Source: Gilliamella sp. ESL0405 (GTDB lineage: Bacteria > Pseudomonadota > Gammaproteobacteria > Enterobacterales > Orbaceae). Taken from it: 64,000 nucleotides of DNA. Location of the stretch: contig NZ_CP048265.1 in assembly GCF_019469205.1 (NCBI RefSeq), positions 434,001-498,000 of the forward strand. Direction: 5' to 3'. The translations under genes and the position numbers were made by a program. Of this stretch, positions 6,949-18,017 are shown in pieces. The notes beneath the pieces were generated by a model that saw nothing but the letters and a program-made list of their open reading frames with translations, was not told the DNA's origin and did not search any database. The stretch's first letter is position 1. Each line of letters begins with the position of its first letter.

Positions 6949-9645
6949 ATGGCAGTAACCAACATGAATGAGTTAAATGAGTTAATGGTACGTGTGAAAA
7001 AAGCACAAGAAACTTATTCAACTTATACTCAAGAGCAAGTGGACAAAATCTTCGTCGCCGCAGCGACAGCCGCAGCCGCAGCTCGAATCCCTTTAGCCCA
7101 ACAAGCAGTTGAAGAATCAGGCATGGGGATTGTAGAAGATAAAGTCATCAAAAACTTATTTGCTGCTGAGTACATTCTAAATAAATATCGACATGACAAG
7201 ACTTGTGGTGTTGTGGCTGAAAATGAACCGTATGGAACAATCACTTTAGCCGAACCTTTAGGGATAATTTGTGGTATTGTACCAACGACTAACCCAACTT
7301 CAACGGCAATTTTTAAATCATTAATTAGTTTAAAAACCCGTAATGCAATTGTCTTTTCCCCTCACCCTCGCGCAAAAAAATCAACCATTGAAGCAGCTCG
7401 AATTGTATTAAATGCAGCAATTAAAGCTGGTGCGCCAAAAGATATTATCGGTTGGATTGATGAGCCTTCTATCGAATTATCTAATGCACTTATGCATCAT
7501 GACGATGTTGCAGCCATTTTGGCCACAGGTGGCCCGGGTATGGTTAAAGCTGCTTACAGTTCAGGAAAACCTGCTTTAGGTGTGGGTGCCGGTAATACAC
7601 CAGTAATTATTGATGAAACTGCTGATTTAAAACGTGCGGTAGCGTCTGTATTAATGTCTAAAACGTTTGATAACGGTATGATTTGTGCTTCTGAACAAGC
7701 AATCGTTGTTGTTGATTCAGTATATGATCAAGTCCGTGATTTATTAACTCAGTATGGTGCTTATGTTTTAAATGCTAAAGAAACAAAAGCGGTACAAGGT
7801 ATTATCTTAAATGATAAAGGTGCATTAAATGCCAATATCGTTGGTCAGCCAGCAACAAAAATTGCTGAAATGGCTGGAATCAAAGTTCCTGCTGGCTCCA
7901 AAGTACTGGTTGGTGAAGTGAGTAAAGTTGATCTATCTGAACCATTTGCGCATGAAAAACTATCGCCAACGTTAGCAATGTTTAGAGCAAAAGACTTTAC
8001 TGAAGCGGTTGAAAAGGCCGAAAAATTAGTTGAAATGGGCGGTATGGGTCACACCTCTGTGCTTTATACTGACCAAGACAGCAATCGTGATCGTGTTGCT
8101 TACTTCGGCAGCAAAATGAAAACATGTCGTATTTTGATCAATCAACCTGCGGCTCATGGTGGTATTGGTGATTTATATAACTTTGATTTAGCGCCATCTT
8201 TAACGCTAGGATGTGGTTCTTGGGGAGGTAACTCGGTATCTGAGAATGTCGGTCCGAAACACTTAATCAACAAGAAAACAATCGCTAAGAGAGCAGAAAA
8301 CATGTTATGGCATAAATTACCAAGTTCTATCTATTTTAAACGTGGATCACTTCCAGTTGCTTTAAATGAAGTGATTGAGCAAGGTGCTAAACGCGTCTTT
8401 TTAGTCACTGATAAATTCTTATTTAACAATGGTTACTCTAAACAAATTACCGACCAACTTGAAGAACATGGCGTAATTTGTGAAACATTCTTTGATGTTG
8501 AAGCAGACCCAACGTTAAGTGTTGTGCGTAAAGGTACCGAATCAATGACTGCTTTCCAACCGGATACGGTTATTGCTTTAGGTGGTGGTTCGCCAATGGA
8601 TGCGGCTAAAATTATGTGGGTACTTTATGAGCATCCGGAAACTAAATTTGATGAATTAGCATTGCGTTTTATGGATATTCGTAAACGTACTTGTCACTTC
8701 CCTAACATGGGTAAAAAAGCTAAATTAATCTGTGTGACAACGACATCTGGTACCGGCTCTGAAGTAACACCATTTGCGGTGGTAACCGACGATGCAACCG
8801 GTCAAAAATATCCATTAGCTGATTATGCTATTACGCCTAATATGGCAATTGTAGATGCTAATTTAGTGATGAATATGCCAAAATCGCTTTGTGCAGCAGG
8901 TGGTTATGACGCTGTTACCCATGCATTAGAAGCTTATGTATCAATCATGGCAAGCGAGTTTTCTGACGGTCAAGCGTTACAAGCATTAAGCTTATTAAAA
9001 GCCTATTTACCGGCGAGTTATCGAGATGGCGCTAAAAACCCTCTCGCTCGTGAAAAAGTCCATAGTGCAGCAACATTAGCGGGTGTGGCATTTGCTCAAT
9101 CATTCTTAGGTGTATGTCACTCAATGGCGCATAAAATTGGTGCGGCTTTCCATATTCCGCATGGTGTGGCTAATGCAATGTTAATTAGTAACGTTGTTCG
9201 CTTTAATGCAACAGATAAACCGACTAAACAAGGTACCTTCAGCCAATATGGTTACCCACAAGCGGTTAGACGTTATGCCGAAATTGCTGATCATCTATGT
9301 TTAACTGCCGCAACGGATAACGACGAGAAAAAAGTTGAAAAATTAATTGGTTGGTTAGATCAACTTAGAAAAGATCTTGAAATTCCATTCTCTATTAAAG
9401 AGTTTGGTATTGATGAGAAAGCTTTCTTAGCACAAGTAGACCAACTTGCAGTTGATGCTTTCGATGACCAATGTACTGGGGCAAATCCTCGTTATCCATT
9501 AATTGCAGAGTTAAAACAAATTCTTCTAGATACTTATTATGGCCGTGCTTATAAAGACCATGGTGATATCAGTGAAGATGTTGCAATTCACACTGCGGCT
9601 AAAGGTGTAGCGGCACCGAAGAAAAAAGCCACTAAGAAAAAATAA
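6949..9645 (+). CDS. adhE: Bifunctional acetaldehyde-CoA/alcohol dehydrogenase AdhE
   Basis: AdhE turns acetyl-CoA into acetaldehyde and then ethanol, reoxidising NADH during fermentation. The N-terminal aldehyde dehydrogenase half (about residues 1-440) carries the thioester cysteine Cys246 in MICASEQ. The C-terminal iron-dependent alcohol dehydrogenase half (about 450-870) carries the iron ligands Asp654, His658, His724 and His738, the last in IPHGVANAM; these correspond one to one with E. coli residues. The protein has 898 residues, about the same as E. coli (891), and ends in a lysine-rich tail (KKKATKKK) that is longer than usual. AAGGAG lies upstream of the ATG. It is transcribed alone and ends at a strong terminator. 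It indicates mixed-acid or ethanol fermentation. Confidence 0.98.
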   Translation: MAVTNMNELNELMVRVKKAQETYSTYTQEQVDKIFVAAATAAAAARIPLAQQAVEESGMGIVEDKVIKNLFAAEYILNKYRHDKTCGVVAENEPYGTITLAEPLGIICGIVPTTNPTSTAIFKSLISLKTRNAIVFSPHPRAKKSTIEAARIVLNAAIKAGAPKDIIGWIDEPSIELSNALMHHDDVAAILATGGPGMVKAAYSSGKPALGVGAGNTPVIIDETADLKRAVASVLMSKTFDNGMICASEQAIVVVDSVYDQVRDLLTQYGAYVLNAKETKAVQGIILNDKGALNANIVGQPATKIAEMAGIKVPAGSKVLVGEVSKVDLSEPFAHEKLSPTLAMFRAKDFTEAVEKAEKLVEMGGMGHTSVLYTDQDSNRDRVAYFGSKMKTCRILINQPAAHGGIGDLYNFDLAPSLTLGCGSWGGNSVSENVGPKHLINKKTIAKRAENMLWHKLPSSIYFKRGSLPVALNEVIEQGAKRVFLVTDKFLFNNGYSKQITDQLEEHGVICETFFDVEADPTLSVVRKGTESMTAFQPDTVIALGGGSPMDAAKIMWVLYEHPETKFDELALRFMDIRKRTCHFPNMGKKAKLICVTTTSGTGSEVTPFAVVTDDATGQKYPLADYAITPNMAIVDANLVMNMPKSLCAAGGYDAVTHALEAYVSIMASEFSDGQALQALSLLKAYLPASYRDGAKNPLAREKVHSAATLAGVAFAQSFLGVCHSMAHKIGAAFHIPHGVANAMLISNVVRFNATDKPTKQGTFSQYGYPQAVRRYAEIADHLCLTAATDNDEKKVEKLIGWLDQLRKDLEIPFSIKEFGIDEKAFLAQVDQLAVDAFDDQCTGANPRYPLIAELKQILLDTYYGRAYKDHGDISEDVAIHTAAKGVAAPKKKATKKK

Positions 9646-9673
9646 TCTAAAATCATTAATGTGATTAAATAAA

Positions 9674-9706
9674 AACCTGAAATAGTCTATATTTCAGGTT
9701 TTTTTT
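9674..9706 (+). terminator. Intrinsic terminator of adhE
   Basis: AACCTGAAAT (9674-9683) pairs with ATTTCAGGTT (9691-9700), followed by a run of T, 28 bases after the adhE stop codon. Confidence 0.9.
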
Positions 9707-9756
9707 ATATTTTTGATTTTTTTTTAATCAAACAAAATAAAATTTGTTTTTTTTGC

Positions 9757-9785
9757 TTGCAAGCTTAAATGTTCTAGTACATAAT
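9757..9785 (+). promoter_or_regulatory. Stable-RNA promoter of the tRNA-tuf operon
   Basis: TTGCAA (9757-9762) and CATAAT (9780-9785) are separated by 17 bases. The -10 is followed directly by a GC-rich discriminator (GCGCAGC), typical of promoters under stringent control. The predicted start lies about seven bases before the first tRNA. Confidence 0.65.
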
Positions 9786-9798
9786 GCGCAGCACTTAG

Positions 9799-9874
<76 letters not shown>

Positions 9875-9908
9875 TTTTCCTAAGTAGACAAATTTAAAAA
9901 AGATTCGG

Positions 9909-9993
<85 letters not shown>

Positions 9994-10048
9994 TCATCTA
10001 ACATTAGCAATTGCTAATTGAAGCATTTAGGTAGCCGAGTTTGAACAT

Positions 10049-10123
<75 letters not shown>

Positions 10124-10126
10124 ATT

Positions 10127-10202
10127 GCTGATATAGCTCAGTTGGTAGAGCGCACCCTTGGTAAGGGTGAGGTCGGCAGTTCAAATCTGCCTATCAGCAC
10201 CA
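10127..10202 (+). tRNA. thrT: tRNA-Thr (anticodon GGT)
   Basis: The acceptor stem GCTGATA/TATCAGC, the anticodon GGT at 10160-10162 and an encoded CCA are visible. It begins three bases after the preceding tRNA and is the last tRNA before tuf. Confidence 0.97.
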
Positions 10203-10340
10203 TTCTTGTTAATCTCCTAAACTTCTAAAAATATCGAATTTGGCTGCTTTAAAGCTTGTCACTCGATAGCTTTATCTGTTATCATTCAGAGCTAATTTTA
10301 AGTTAGTATTATATTGATATTAAATATAATACTTGGTTAA

Positions 10341-11570
<1,230 letters not shown>

Positions 11571-11590
11571 TTAAAGTATGAATAACCATA

Positions 11591-11620
11591 GAAAGGGTAT
11601 CGTTAGATGCCCTTTCTTAT
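11591..11620 (+). terminator. Probable terminator or attenuator between tuf and secE
   Basis: GAAAGGGTAT (11591-11600) pairs with ATGCCCTTTC (11607-11616, one G-T pair) around a six-base loop. The downstream T content is modest, so partial read-through into secE is possible. Confidence 0.6.
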
Positions 11621-11704
11621 CTCGTCTGTTTAGCAAAATGTTTTTTTATTGTGAGAGCATTTTGGAAAATAGATATTATTAAATAACATAATCATAGGTT
11701 TTAT

Positions 11705-12106
11705 ATGCTAGTAAGTAACGAGAGTCAAGCTACAAACACGATTCTAGACAAATTCAAATGGGGTTTAGTTCTAGTATTGATTGCGTTTATTGTCTGGGGA
11801 AATTCTTATTTTTCTGGTCCTAATGATATATATCAACCTAATACGATCGTCCGCATTGTTGCTGTTGTTGCGATTTCGCTATTTACTTTATTCATTGCGT
11901 ACACAACAAATAAAGGCAAAGCATTTTTTGTATTTTTACAAGAATCGAGAAAAGAGCTTCGAAAAGTTGTATGGCCGACACGTAAAGAAACAGTGCAAAC
12001 AACTTTGCTCGTTGCTGCTGTAACTGTTATTGTTGGATTAGCGCTTTGGGGAATGGATTCGGTATTCCGTTCAATTGTCTTTTATCTAACATCATTAGGA
12101 CGCTAA
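11705..12106 (+). CDS. secE: Protein translocase subunit SecE
   Basis: SecE stabilises SecY in the SecYEG inner-membrane translocon. The 133-residue protein has the three-segment gammaproteobacterial form: two N-terminal membrane helices (about 20-40 and 47-67), then the conserved amphipathic region [12 protein letters not shown] near residue 82, and a final membrane helix. Length compares well with E. coli (127). The stop codon is one base before the nusG start, the usual secE-nusG operon arrangement. Confidence 0.96.
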   Translation: MLVSNESQATNTILDKFKWGLVLVLIAFIVWGNSYFSGPNDIYQPNTIVRIVAVVAISLFTLFIAYTTNKGKAFFVFLQESRKELRKVVWPTRKETVQTTLLVAAVTVIVGLALWGMDSVFRSIVFYLTSLGR

Positions 12107-12107
12107 T

Positions 12108-12653
12108 ATGAGTGAAACACAACAAAAACGCTGGTATGTTATTCAAGCTTATTCTGGCTATGAAGCACGTGTTGCACAATCATTACGTGAATATATCAAA
12201 TTACATAACATGGAAGATTTTTTTGGTGAAGTATTAGTACCGACCGAAGAAGTTGTTGAAATGAAAAGTGGTCAACGCCGTAAAAGTGAACGTAAATTCT
12301 TCCCGGGTTATGTTTTAGTTGAAATGGTGATGAATGATGCAACATGGCACTTAGTAAAAAGTGTGCCAAGAACAATGGGCTTTATTGGTGGTACATCAGA
12401 TCGACCTGCACCAATCAGCCAACGTGAAGTTGATGCTATCATGAATCGTTTACAACAAGTTGGCGATAAGCCACGTCCTAAAACCTTATTTGAACCGGGC
12501 GAACTTGTGCGTGTTAATGACGGTCCATTTGCTGACTTTAATGGCGTGGTTGAAGAAGTGGATTATGAGAAGAGCCGCTTAAAAGTATCGGTATCCATTT
12601 TTGGTCGTTCAACACCGGTTGAACTTGATTTTAGCCAAGTCGAAAAAAGCTAA
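12108..12653 (+). CDS. nusG: Transcription termination/antitermination factor NusG
   Basis: NusG binds RNA polymerase, suppresses pausing and links it to Rho or to the ribosome. The 181-residue product matches E. coli in length. The N-terminal NGN domain begins [12 protein letters not shown] and the C-terminal KOW domain covers about residues 125-181 ([16 protein letters not shown]). The gene starts one base after secE. It is followed by a strong terminator and a gene on the opposite strand, so the ribosomal protein genes rplKAJL that follow nusG in E. coli are not next to it here. Confidence 0.98.
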   Translation: MSETQQKRWYVIQAYSGYEARVAQSLREYIKLHNMEDFFGEVLVPTEEVVEMKSGQRRKSERKFFPGYVLVEMVMNDATWHLVKSVPRTMGFIGGTSDRPAPISQREVDAIMNRLQQVGDKPRPKTLFEPGELVRVNDGPFADFNGVVEEVDYEKSRLKVSVSIFGRSTPVELDFSQVEKS

Positions 12654-12674
12654 TATCGCAATATCCCCAGATAA

Positions 12675-12706
12675 AAAATCACAGAATCAATTCTGTGATT
12701 TTTTTT
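12675..12706 (+). terminator. Intrinsic terminator after nusG
   Basis: AAATCACAGAA (12676-12686) and TTCTGTGATTT (12691-12701) form an 11-bp stem with loop TCAA and a T-run. The A-rich left flank would also allow termination of yheS from the other side. Confidence 0.9.
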
Positions 12707-12797
12707 GCCTTATTAACGTAAAACGGTATTATATAGTGTGATATCTGAATTGACTTATACCCCATGGTACGAGTCAATTGTTACCAATCATTTTAAT

Positions 12798-14717
12798 TTA
12801 AGCCGATTCAAACTCTTCAATTTGTTGTTGTAAATCCAACCATGTCAATTCTGACTCCTCTTGCTCGCCTTTTAATTGACTTTGTTGTAACAATAATTGT
12901 GTTAACTCACTCTTTTTATCCGCTTCATAAATAGAGGGATCGGCTAATTGCTCTTCAATCAATTTTAACTGCTTACTTAACCGTTCAAGGGTCTGCTCCT
13001 CTTTTTGTAACTGTTTTTTCAGCGGTTGCATTTGTGCACGTCGCTCAGCTTCTTTACGTTTTTGTTCTTTACGATCTTGCGCTGAAAGATTTTTGCTATT
13101 GTCATTTTGACTATCATCTTGTTGCGTTGGTTGTTTTTCCGCTTTCTGCTCGTCGGCAAGCCATTTTTGATAATCATCGAGATCACCATTAAATGGCTCA
13201 ACTTTATGATCGTGAACTAAATAAAACTCGTCAGTAGTTGAGCGTAATAAATGGCGATCATGCGATACCACCACTAACGCCCCTTCGAAATCAATAAGCG
13301 CTTCAGTTAATGCTTGACGCATATCTAAATCTAAATGGTTGGTTGGCTCATCAAGCAACAGCAGATTGGGTTTTTGCCATACAATCAGGGCTAAAACTAA
13401 CCGGGCTTTCTCACCGCCGGAAAAGGTATTAACAGGCTCGCTAACTTTATCGCCATGAAAATCAAATCCGCCTAAGTAATTACGTAGCTCTTGTTCAGTA
13501 ATATTGGGATCGGCAAGTTTGGTTAAATGCCATAGCGGAGACTCTTCACCTCGTAGATATTCCAATTGGTGTTGCGCAAAGTAACCTAATTGTACGCCTT
13601 TAGCTAAGTTAATATGCCCCTCTTTTGGTGCCAGTTCGCCCGCTAATAATTTAATTAACGTTGATTTACCTGCGCCGTTACGCCCTAATAACCCAATTCG
13701 TGAGCCGGGGACTAAGTTTAGCTTAATTTTCTCCAGCACAATTTTATCTTCATAACCGGCGACCACTTTGTCCATCATCAATAATGGGCTAGGTAAAAAC
13801 TCAGACGGTTTGAAACTAAAATGAAACGGATTATCCACATGTGCCGGTGCAATAAGCTCCATTTTTTCTAGCATTTTAATTCGGCTTTGTGCCTGCTTAG
13901 CTTTGGTCGCTTTTGCTCGAAAGCGATCAATATAGCTTTGCAAATGCGCCACTTTTTGTTGTTGGCTTTCATAAAGCGATTGTTGCTGAGCTAACTTCGC
14001 TGTACGCTGAATTTCAAAAGAAGAGTAGTTGCCGGTATATTCAAATAGATTTTTTTGCTCAATATGGATAATTTTATTAACTAATGGATCTAAAAAGTCC
14101 CGGTCATGGGAAATTAAAATTAGTGTGCCTTGATAATTGCTTAACCACTTTTCCAGCCAAATAACCGCATCTAAATCTAAATGGTTAGTTGGCTCATCTA
14201 GTAGGAGCAGATCGGAACGGCACATCAGAGCCTGCGCTAAATTTAAACGCATACGCCACCCACCGGAATAGGATTTAACCGGTAATTGCAACTGCTCGTT
14301 GGAAAAGCCTAAACCGTGTAACAGTGTTGCCGCTCGAGCTTGAATAGTCCACGCATCGATATTGTCGAGTTTTTCATGGATAATAGCGATTTGTTCACCA
14401 TTATTTTCTTGATTGGCAATGGCTAACTTTTGTTCTAATTGGCGATACTCTCGGTCGCCGTCAATGGCGTATTCAATTGCTGGAGTGTCTAATGCCGGGG
14501 TTTCTTGATTTACCCATGCAAGCTGCCATTGAGAGGGAAAACTCACCGTGCCGGCATCAGCTTGAATTTCGCCTTTTATTAATGAAAATAGCGTAGACTT
14601 TCCGCAACCATTTTTGCCAACTAAACCGACTTTTTGTTTAGGATTAATCGTGGCAGAAGCATTATCTAAAAGTAGATTAACGCCCCGACGAACTTGAATG
14701 GAATCAAATACTATCAT
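12798..14717 (-). CDS. yheS: ABC-F ribosome-associated ATPase YheS
   Basis: YheS is an ABC-F protein: two ATP-binding cassettes in one chain with no membrane domain, thought to act on stalled ribosomes. It has 639 residues (E. coli 637). The first cassette has Walker A GLVGKNGCGKST near residue 33 and LLLDEPTNHLD; the second has GLLGRNGAGKST and a second LLLDEPTNHLD. The ABC-F linker between them is rich in Gln, Lys and Arg. A charged coiled-coil extension of about 100 residues follows the second cassette. The opening stretch MIVFDSIQVRRGVNLLLDNA is that of YheS rather than Uup or EttA. It is divergent from cdaR and monocistronic. Confidence 0.92.
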   Translation of the reverse strand: MIVFDSIQVRRGVNLLLDNASATINPKQKVGLVGKNGCGKSTLFSLIKGEIQADAGTVSFPSQWQLAWVNQETPALDTPAIEYAIDGDREYRQLEQKLAIANQENNGEQIAIIHEKLDNIDAWTIQARAATLLHGLGFSNEQLQLPVKSYSGGWRMRLNLAQALMCRSDLLLLDEPTNHLDLDAVIWLEKWLSNYQGTLILISHDRDFLDPLVNKIIHIEQKNLFEYTGNYSSFEIQRTAKLAQQQSLYESQQQKVAHLQSYIDRFRAKATKAKQAQSRIKMLEKMELIAPAHVDNPFHFSFKPSEFLPSPLLMMDKVVAGYEDKIVLEKIKLNLVPGSRIGLLGRNGAGKSTLIKLLAGELAPKEGHINLAKGVQLGYFAQHQLEYLRGEESPLWHLTKLADPNITEQELRNYLGGFDFHGDKVSEPVNTFSGGEKARLVLALIVWQKPNLLLLDEPTNHLDLDMRQALTEALIDFEGALVVVSHDRHLLRSTTDEFYLVHDHKVEPFNGDLDDYQKWLADEQKAEKQPTQQDDSQNDNSKNLSAQDRKEQKRKEAERRAQMQPLKKQLQKEEQTLERLSKQLKLIEEQLADPSIYEADKKSELTQLLLQQSQLKGEQEESELTWLDLQQQIEEFESA

Positions 14718-14801
14718 GATATTGTTGTCTATTATTCAAAATAAAATATGCTATCCTAACAAAAATTGAGAGTTATGCAAAATCAAAATAGGATATCTAA
14801 A

Positions 14802-15968
14802 ATGGCGATGAGTCCTTATAGCCTCACCCCAAAAATTGCTCAACAGATTGTTGATAGAACCATGAAGATTATTGATTGTAATATCAATGTTATGGATGCT
14901 AACGGATGTATTATTGGTAGTGGGGATTTAGAGCGTATTGGCGAACTACATGAAGGAGCGATGTTAGCGATATCGCAAAAACGCACCGTATCAATTGACA
15001 GTAACACAGTTAAAAGCTTACAAGGTGTTAAACCGGGTATTAACTTACCGTTGAAACTCAACGATCGAATCGTTGGCGTGATAGGGCTAACTGGTGAACC
15101 GTCCGATATTCGCCAATTTGGTGAACTTGTTTGTATGTCTGCTGAAATGATGATGGAGCAAACTCAATTACTGCAAGAACTCTCCTATGATAATCGCTTA
15201 AAAGAAGAGCTGATTCTTACCCTTATTGAAAAAGAGATCTTACCCGATAGTATGATTCAATGGGTCAAACGGCTCGATATTGATCTCAATCTACCCAGAG
15301 TTGTCGGTATGATTGAAGTGGATAGTGGGCAATTGGGTATTGATACGGCGATGAGTGAATTACAAAATCTGCAAACCCAAATACAGCTATTAAGTAATAA
15401 TAATTTAGTGGCGATTAAATCGATTACTGAATTAGTGATTTTAATTCCAGCACTGAATCGATATGGTCGTTGGGATTTATTTGAACACAAGAAAAAACTT
15501 GAGCAACTCATTATTACCATTAAAAACATGACTCAATTAGATATTCGAATTTCGCTGGGTAATTACTTTGAACAGCATCTTTGCCCACTGGTAAAATCTT
15601 ATCAAACAGCAAAAACCACCATGTTGATAGGTAAACAAAGAATGCCTAATGTGCGTAACTACTACTATCAAGAGCTAATTTTACCGGTACTTTTACATGG
15701 ATTAAGTTACGATTGGCAAGCTGAGGAGTTATTACTGCCGCTGAAAAAACTCAAAATGGGCGATAATAATGGTGTATTACAAAAAACGTTACAGACGTGG
15801 TTTAAAAACAACGTTCAAAATAGCGACACCGCCAAAGAACTGTTTATTCATCGTAATACATTAGAGTATCGGCTAAATAAAATTGCTAAGCTTACCCAAT
15901 TAAATTTAGCAAAATTTGATGACCGATTGCTTTTGTATATTGGCTTACAATTAGACAAACATGCCTAA
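14802..15968 (+). CDS. cdaR: Sugar diacid (aldarate) regulator CdaR
   Basis: CdaR activates genes for uptake and breakdown of D-glucarate, D-galactarate and glycerate. The N-terminal sugar-diacid recognition domain (about residues 5-135, including INVMDANG, IGELHEGA and INLPLKL) closely follows the E. coli protein. The C-terminal PucR-type helix-turn-helix contains TAKELFIHRNTLEYRLNKIA. The frame opens at 14766, but the ATG at 14802 is chosen because AGGAT lies about ten bases upstream and the N-terminus then matches E. coli; it gives 388 residues (E. coli 385). The gene heads the aldarate cluster, next to garD on the opposite strand. The likely targets are the garD and gudP promoters at 17599-18017. 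Confidence 0.94.
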   Translation: MAMSPYSLTPKIAQQIVDRTMKIIDCNINVMDANGCIIGSGDLERIGELHEGAMLAISQKRTVSIDSNTVKSLQGVKPGINLPLKLNDRIVGVIGLTGEPSDIRQFGELVCMSAEMMMEQTQLLQELSYDNRLKEELILTLIEKEILPDSMIQWVKRLDIDLNLPRVVGMIEVDSGQLGIDTAMSELQNLQTQIQLLSNNNLVAIKSITELVILIPALNRYGRWDLFEHKKKLEQLIITIKNMTQLDIRISLGNYFEQHLCPLVKSYQTAKTTMLIGKQRMPNVRNYYYQELILPVLLHGLSYDWQAEELLLPLKKLKMGDNNGVLQKTLQTWFKNNVQNSDTAKELFIHRNTLEYRLNKIAKLTQLNLAKFDDRLLLYIGLQLDKHA

Positions 15969-15977
15969 GAGAGGCTT

Positions 15978-16008
15978 ATTGTTCTTACCGATATTCAATA
16001 AGAACAAT
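15978..16008. terminator. Inverted repeat between convergent cdaR and garD
   Basis: ATTGTTCTTA (15978-15987) and TAAGAACAAT (15999-16008) form a perfect 10-bp stem with an 11-base loop. There is no clear T-run on either strand, so its role as a bidirectional terminator is only probable. Confidence 0.5.
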
Positions 16009-16047
16009 ATAACATTTAAGCGATTAATTAATGGGATTATCGAAATA

Positions 16048-17598
16048 TTACGTGATAGGTGCCGGATTAAAAATGGCTAATGGGTTGTATAATTTCCAAT
16101 GATCTGACCATGGTTTCTTTCGCCCACTTGCCACATCTAAAATTAAATGAAATAAACGCCAGCCAATATCTTCAATCGTTGCTTTACCAAGCGCAATATC
16201 GCCAGCACTAATATCAATTAAATCAAACCACTGTTCGGCAACAATATTACGGCTGGACATTTTTATCACCGGTACCATAGCCAAACCATAAGGCGTCCCT
16301 CGACCAGTAGTAAAAACTTGTAACGTGATGCCGGAGGCAACTTGTTGCGAACCACAAACAAAATCACTTGCTGGCGTTGCAGCAAAAATTAATCCTTTTT
16401 TGGTTGGGCGTTGTCCGGGCGATAACACTTCCACAATAGGACTGGTGCCCGACTTAGCAATCGATCCCATTGCTTTTTCGACAATATTATTTAATCCGCC
16501 TTTCTTATTGCCCGGTGTGGTATTAGCACTGCGGTCAACTTTCCCTGCGGCTAAATATTCATCATACCACTGCATTTCACGAATCAGCGCTTTACCGACC
16601 GCCTCATCAGCCGCTCTAGGCGTAAGTAAGTGAATACCGTCACGCACTTCGGTTACTTCCGAAAACATCACCGTCGCCCCACATCTGACTAATAGATCAG
16701 ATGCATAACCGACTGACGGATTCGAGGTTACCCCGGAAAAAGCATCACTGCCGCCACACTGCATACCGACCACTAATTCAGATGCCGGCACGGTCTCTCT
16801 TTTTCGAAGATTTAATTTTTGCAGATGTTTTTCAGCCACCATTAAAATATGGTCAACCATGGCTTTAAATCCATGCTCGTCTTGCAGTGTAACCAGATCA
16901 TCATCTTCGATTCTGATCGGGATAGTATCTTCGGTGCCTTTTAATAACCTTGCCGGTTGCAGTTTTTCACAACCTAAACTGACAACCATGATTTCACCAC
17001 CAAAATTAGGATTTTTGGCTAGATTATGAATCGAACGAATTGGCACGATAGCCGCCGGCGCATCAATTGCCACCCCGCAACCATAAAGATGCGTTAACGC
17101 CACAACGCCATCGACATTTGGATATTTAGGTAATAGGTCACGTTCGATAATTTTACAAACGTACTCCACAACGCCAGAAACACAATTCACACTCATTGTG
17201 ATCCCCAATATATTTCGGGTGCCGACCGATCCATCTTTATTGCGATAGCCTTCAAAAGTGTAACCGTCTAAGGGGGGCAATACCGGCGCTTTTTTAGTGG
17301 CAATGGGAAGCTCGTGTAGCATGGGGGCAGTTGGCATTTGTGTGACAGATTCATTGATCCAAGCTCCTTTTTTAATCTCCACCTTTGCATAGCCAATCAC
17401 TTCACCGTAGCGAATAATCGCTTGCCCTTGATTGATATCATTCAACGCCACTTTATGACCTTGAGGAATATCCTCAATCAATGTTAACCCGTCAGCAAAT
17501 ACCGTACCTTTTGGCAATCCATTATCATTAACGATAATAGCGACATTGTCCGATTCTTTGATTTTGATATAAAGCGGCTTGTTATTGTGATGCTCCAT
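16048..17598 (-). CDS. garD: Galactarate dehydratase (D-threo-forming) GarD
   Basis: GarD dehydrates meso-galactarate to 5-keto-4-deoxy-D-glucarate in the cytoplasm, an iron-requiring reaction of the UxaA/altronate dehydratase family. The 516 residues align along the whole length with the E. coli enzyme (523): a small N-terminal SAF domain (about 1-95, with [11 protein letters not shown]) is followed by the large catalytic domain with [24 protein letters not shown] and [16 protein letters not shown] lies eight bases before the ATG. The gene is divergent from gudP across a 419-base regulatory region, so the two arms of the pathway can be induced together. Confidence 0.96.
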   Translation of the reverse strand: MEHHNNKPLYIKIKESDNVAIIVNDNGLPKGTVFADGLTLIEDIPQGHKVALNDINQGQAIIRYGEVIGYAKVEIKKGAWINESVTQMPTAPMLHELPIATKKAPVLPPLDGYTFEGYRNKDGSVGTRNILGITMSVNCVSGVVEYVCKIIERDLLPKYPNVDGVVALTHLYGCGVAIDAPAAIVPIRSIHNLAKNPNFGGEIMVVSLGCEKLQPARLLKGTEDTIPIRIEDDDLVTLQDEHGFKAMVDHILMVAEKHLQKLNLRKRETVPASELVVGMQCGGSDAFSGVTSNPSVGYASDLLVRCGATVMFSEVTEVRDGIHLLTPRAADEAVGKALIREMQWYDEYLAAGKVDRSANTTPGNKKGGLNNIVEKAMGSIAKSGTSPIVEVLSPGQRPTKKGLIFAATPASDFVCGSQQVASGITLQVFTTGRGTPYGLAMVPVIKMSSRNIVAEQWFDLIDISAGDIALGKATIEDIGWRLFHLILDVASGRKKPWSDHWKLYNPLAIFNPAPIT

Positions 17599-17694
17599 TG
17601 CTTAACTCCCATTCAACGCCTATCTTTTAATTTATTATTAGTCACAGTTTCTTATCTGATTAGACATATCTTAAATCTGAAATAGACAAATAGC

Positions 17695-17712
17695 ATTGTG
17701 AATGTTCACAAT
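17695..17712. promoter_or_regulatory. Candidate operator 1, garD-gudP region
   Basis: ATTGTGAATGTTCACAAT is a palindrome with 8-bp arms around TG. Its core is TGTGA-N4-TCACA. The CRP consensus has six spacer bases, so this is not a standard CRP site. CdaR is the most likely binder by context. Confidence 0.55.
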
Positions 17713-17760
17713 TTTTCGTGCTTAATTCCGTTTAAATTTGTCACTATCAACATAAAAATG

Positions 17761-17774
17761 TGTGATAGGTCACA
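17761..17774. promoter_or_regulatory. Candidate operator 2, garD-gudP region
   Basis: TGTGATAGGTCACA repeats the TGTGA-N4-TCACA layout of operator 1. Its centre is 64 bp from that of operator 1, about six helical turns, which puts both sites on the same face of the DNA. Confidence 0.55.
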
Positions 17775-18017
17775 AAAATCCCCCTACTGCCAAAAATTTT
17801 GTGAAGGACATAACATTTGTTTGTTCATCTGCACATAAATAAATCAATTTCCACCTATTATTTTGTTGGTTTTGCCAATGAAATTTTCATCTTAACTATC
17901 CATACTTAACGTTAATAGTGGATTACTTAGACAGACTCAAAATCTATTTATTTTCTACTCAGCAACATCTGTAAAAAATTCAAGATCAACATTTCATTAT
18001 CAGTGTAGGGGCTAAAC

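Larger units (their letters stand above)
17599..18017. promoter_or_regulatory. garD-gudP divergent control region
   Basis: These 419 bases hold no gene and must carry promoters for garD (minus) and gudP (plus). Two palindromes with the same layout, TGTGA-N4-TCACA, lie at 17697-17710 and 17761-17774. A further half site, GTGAAGGACA, lies at 17801-17810. The half nearest gudP is AT-rich without an unambiguous promoter. An AGGGG lies before the gudP ATG. Confidence 0.6.

Noticed and set aside
17697..17774. CRP binding sites
   Set aside because: The half sites look right, but the spacer is four bases in both, not six.
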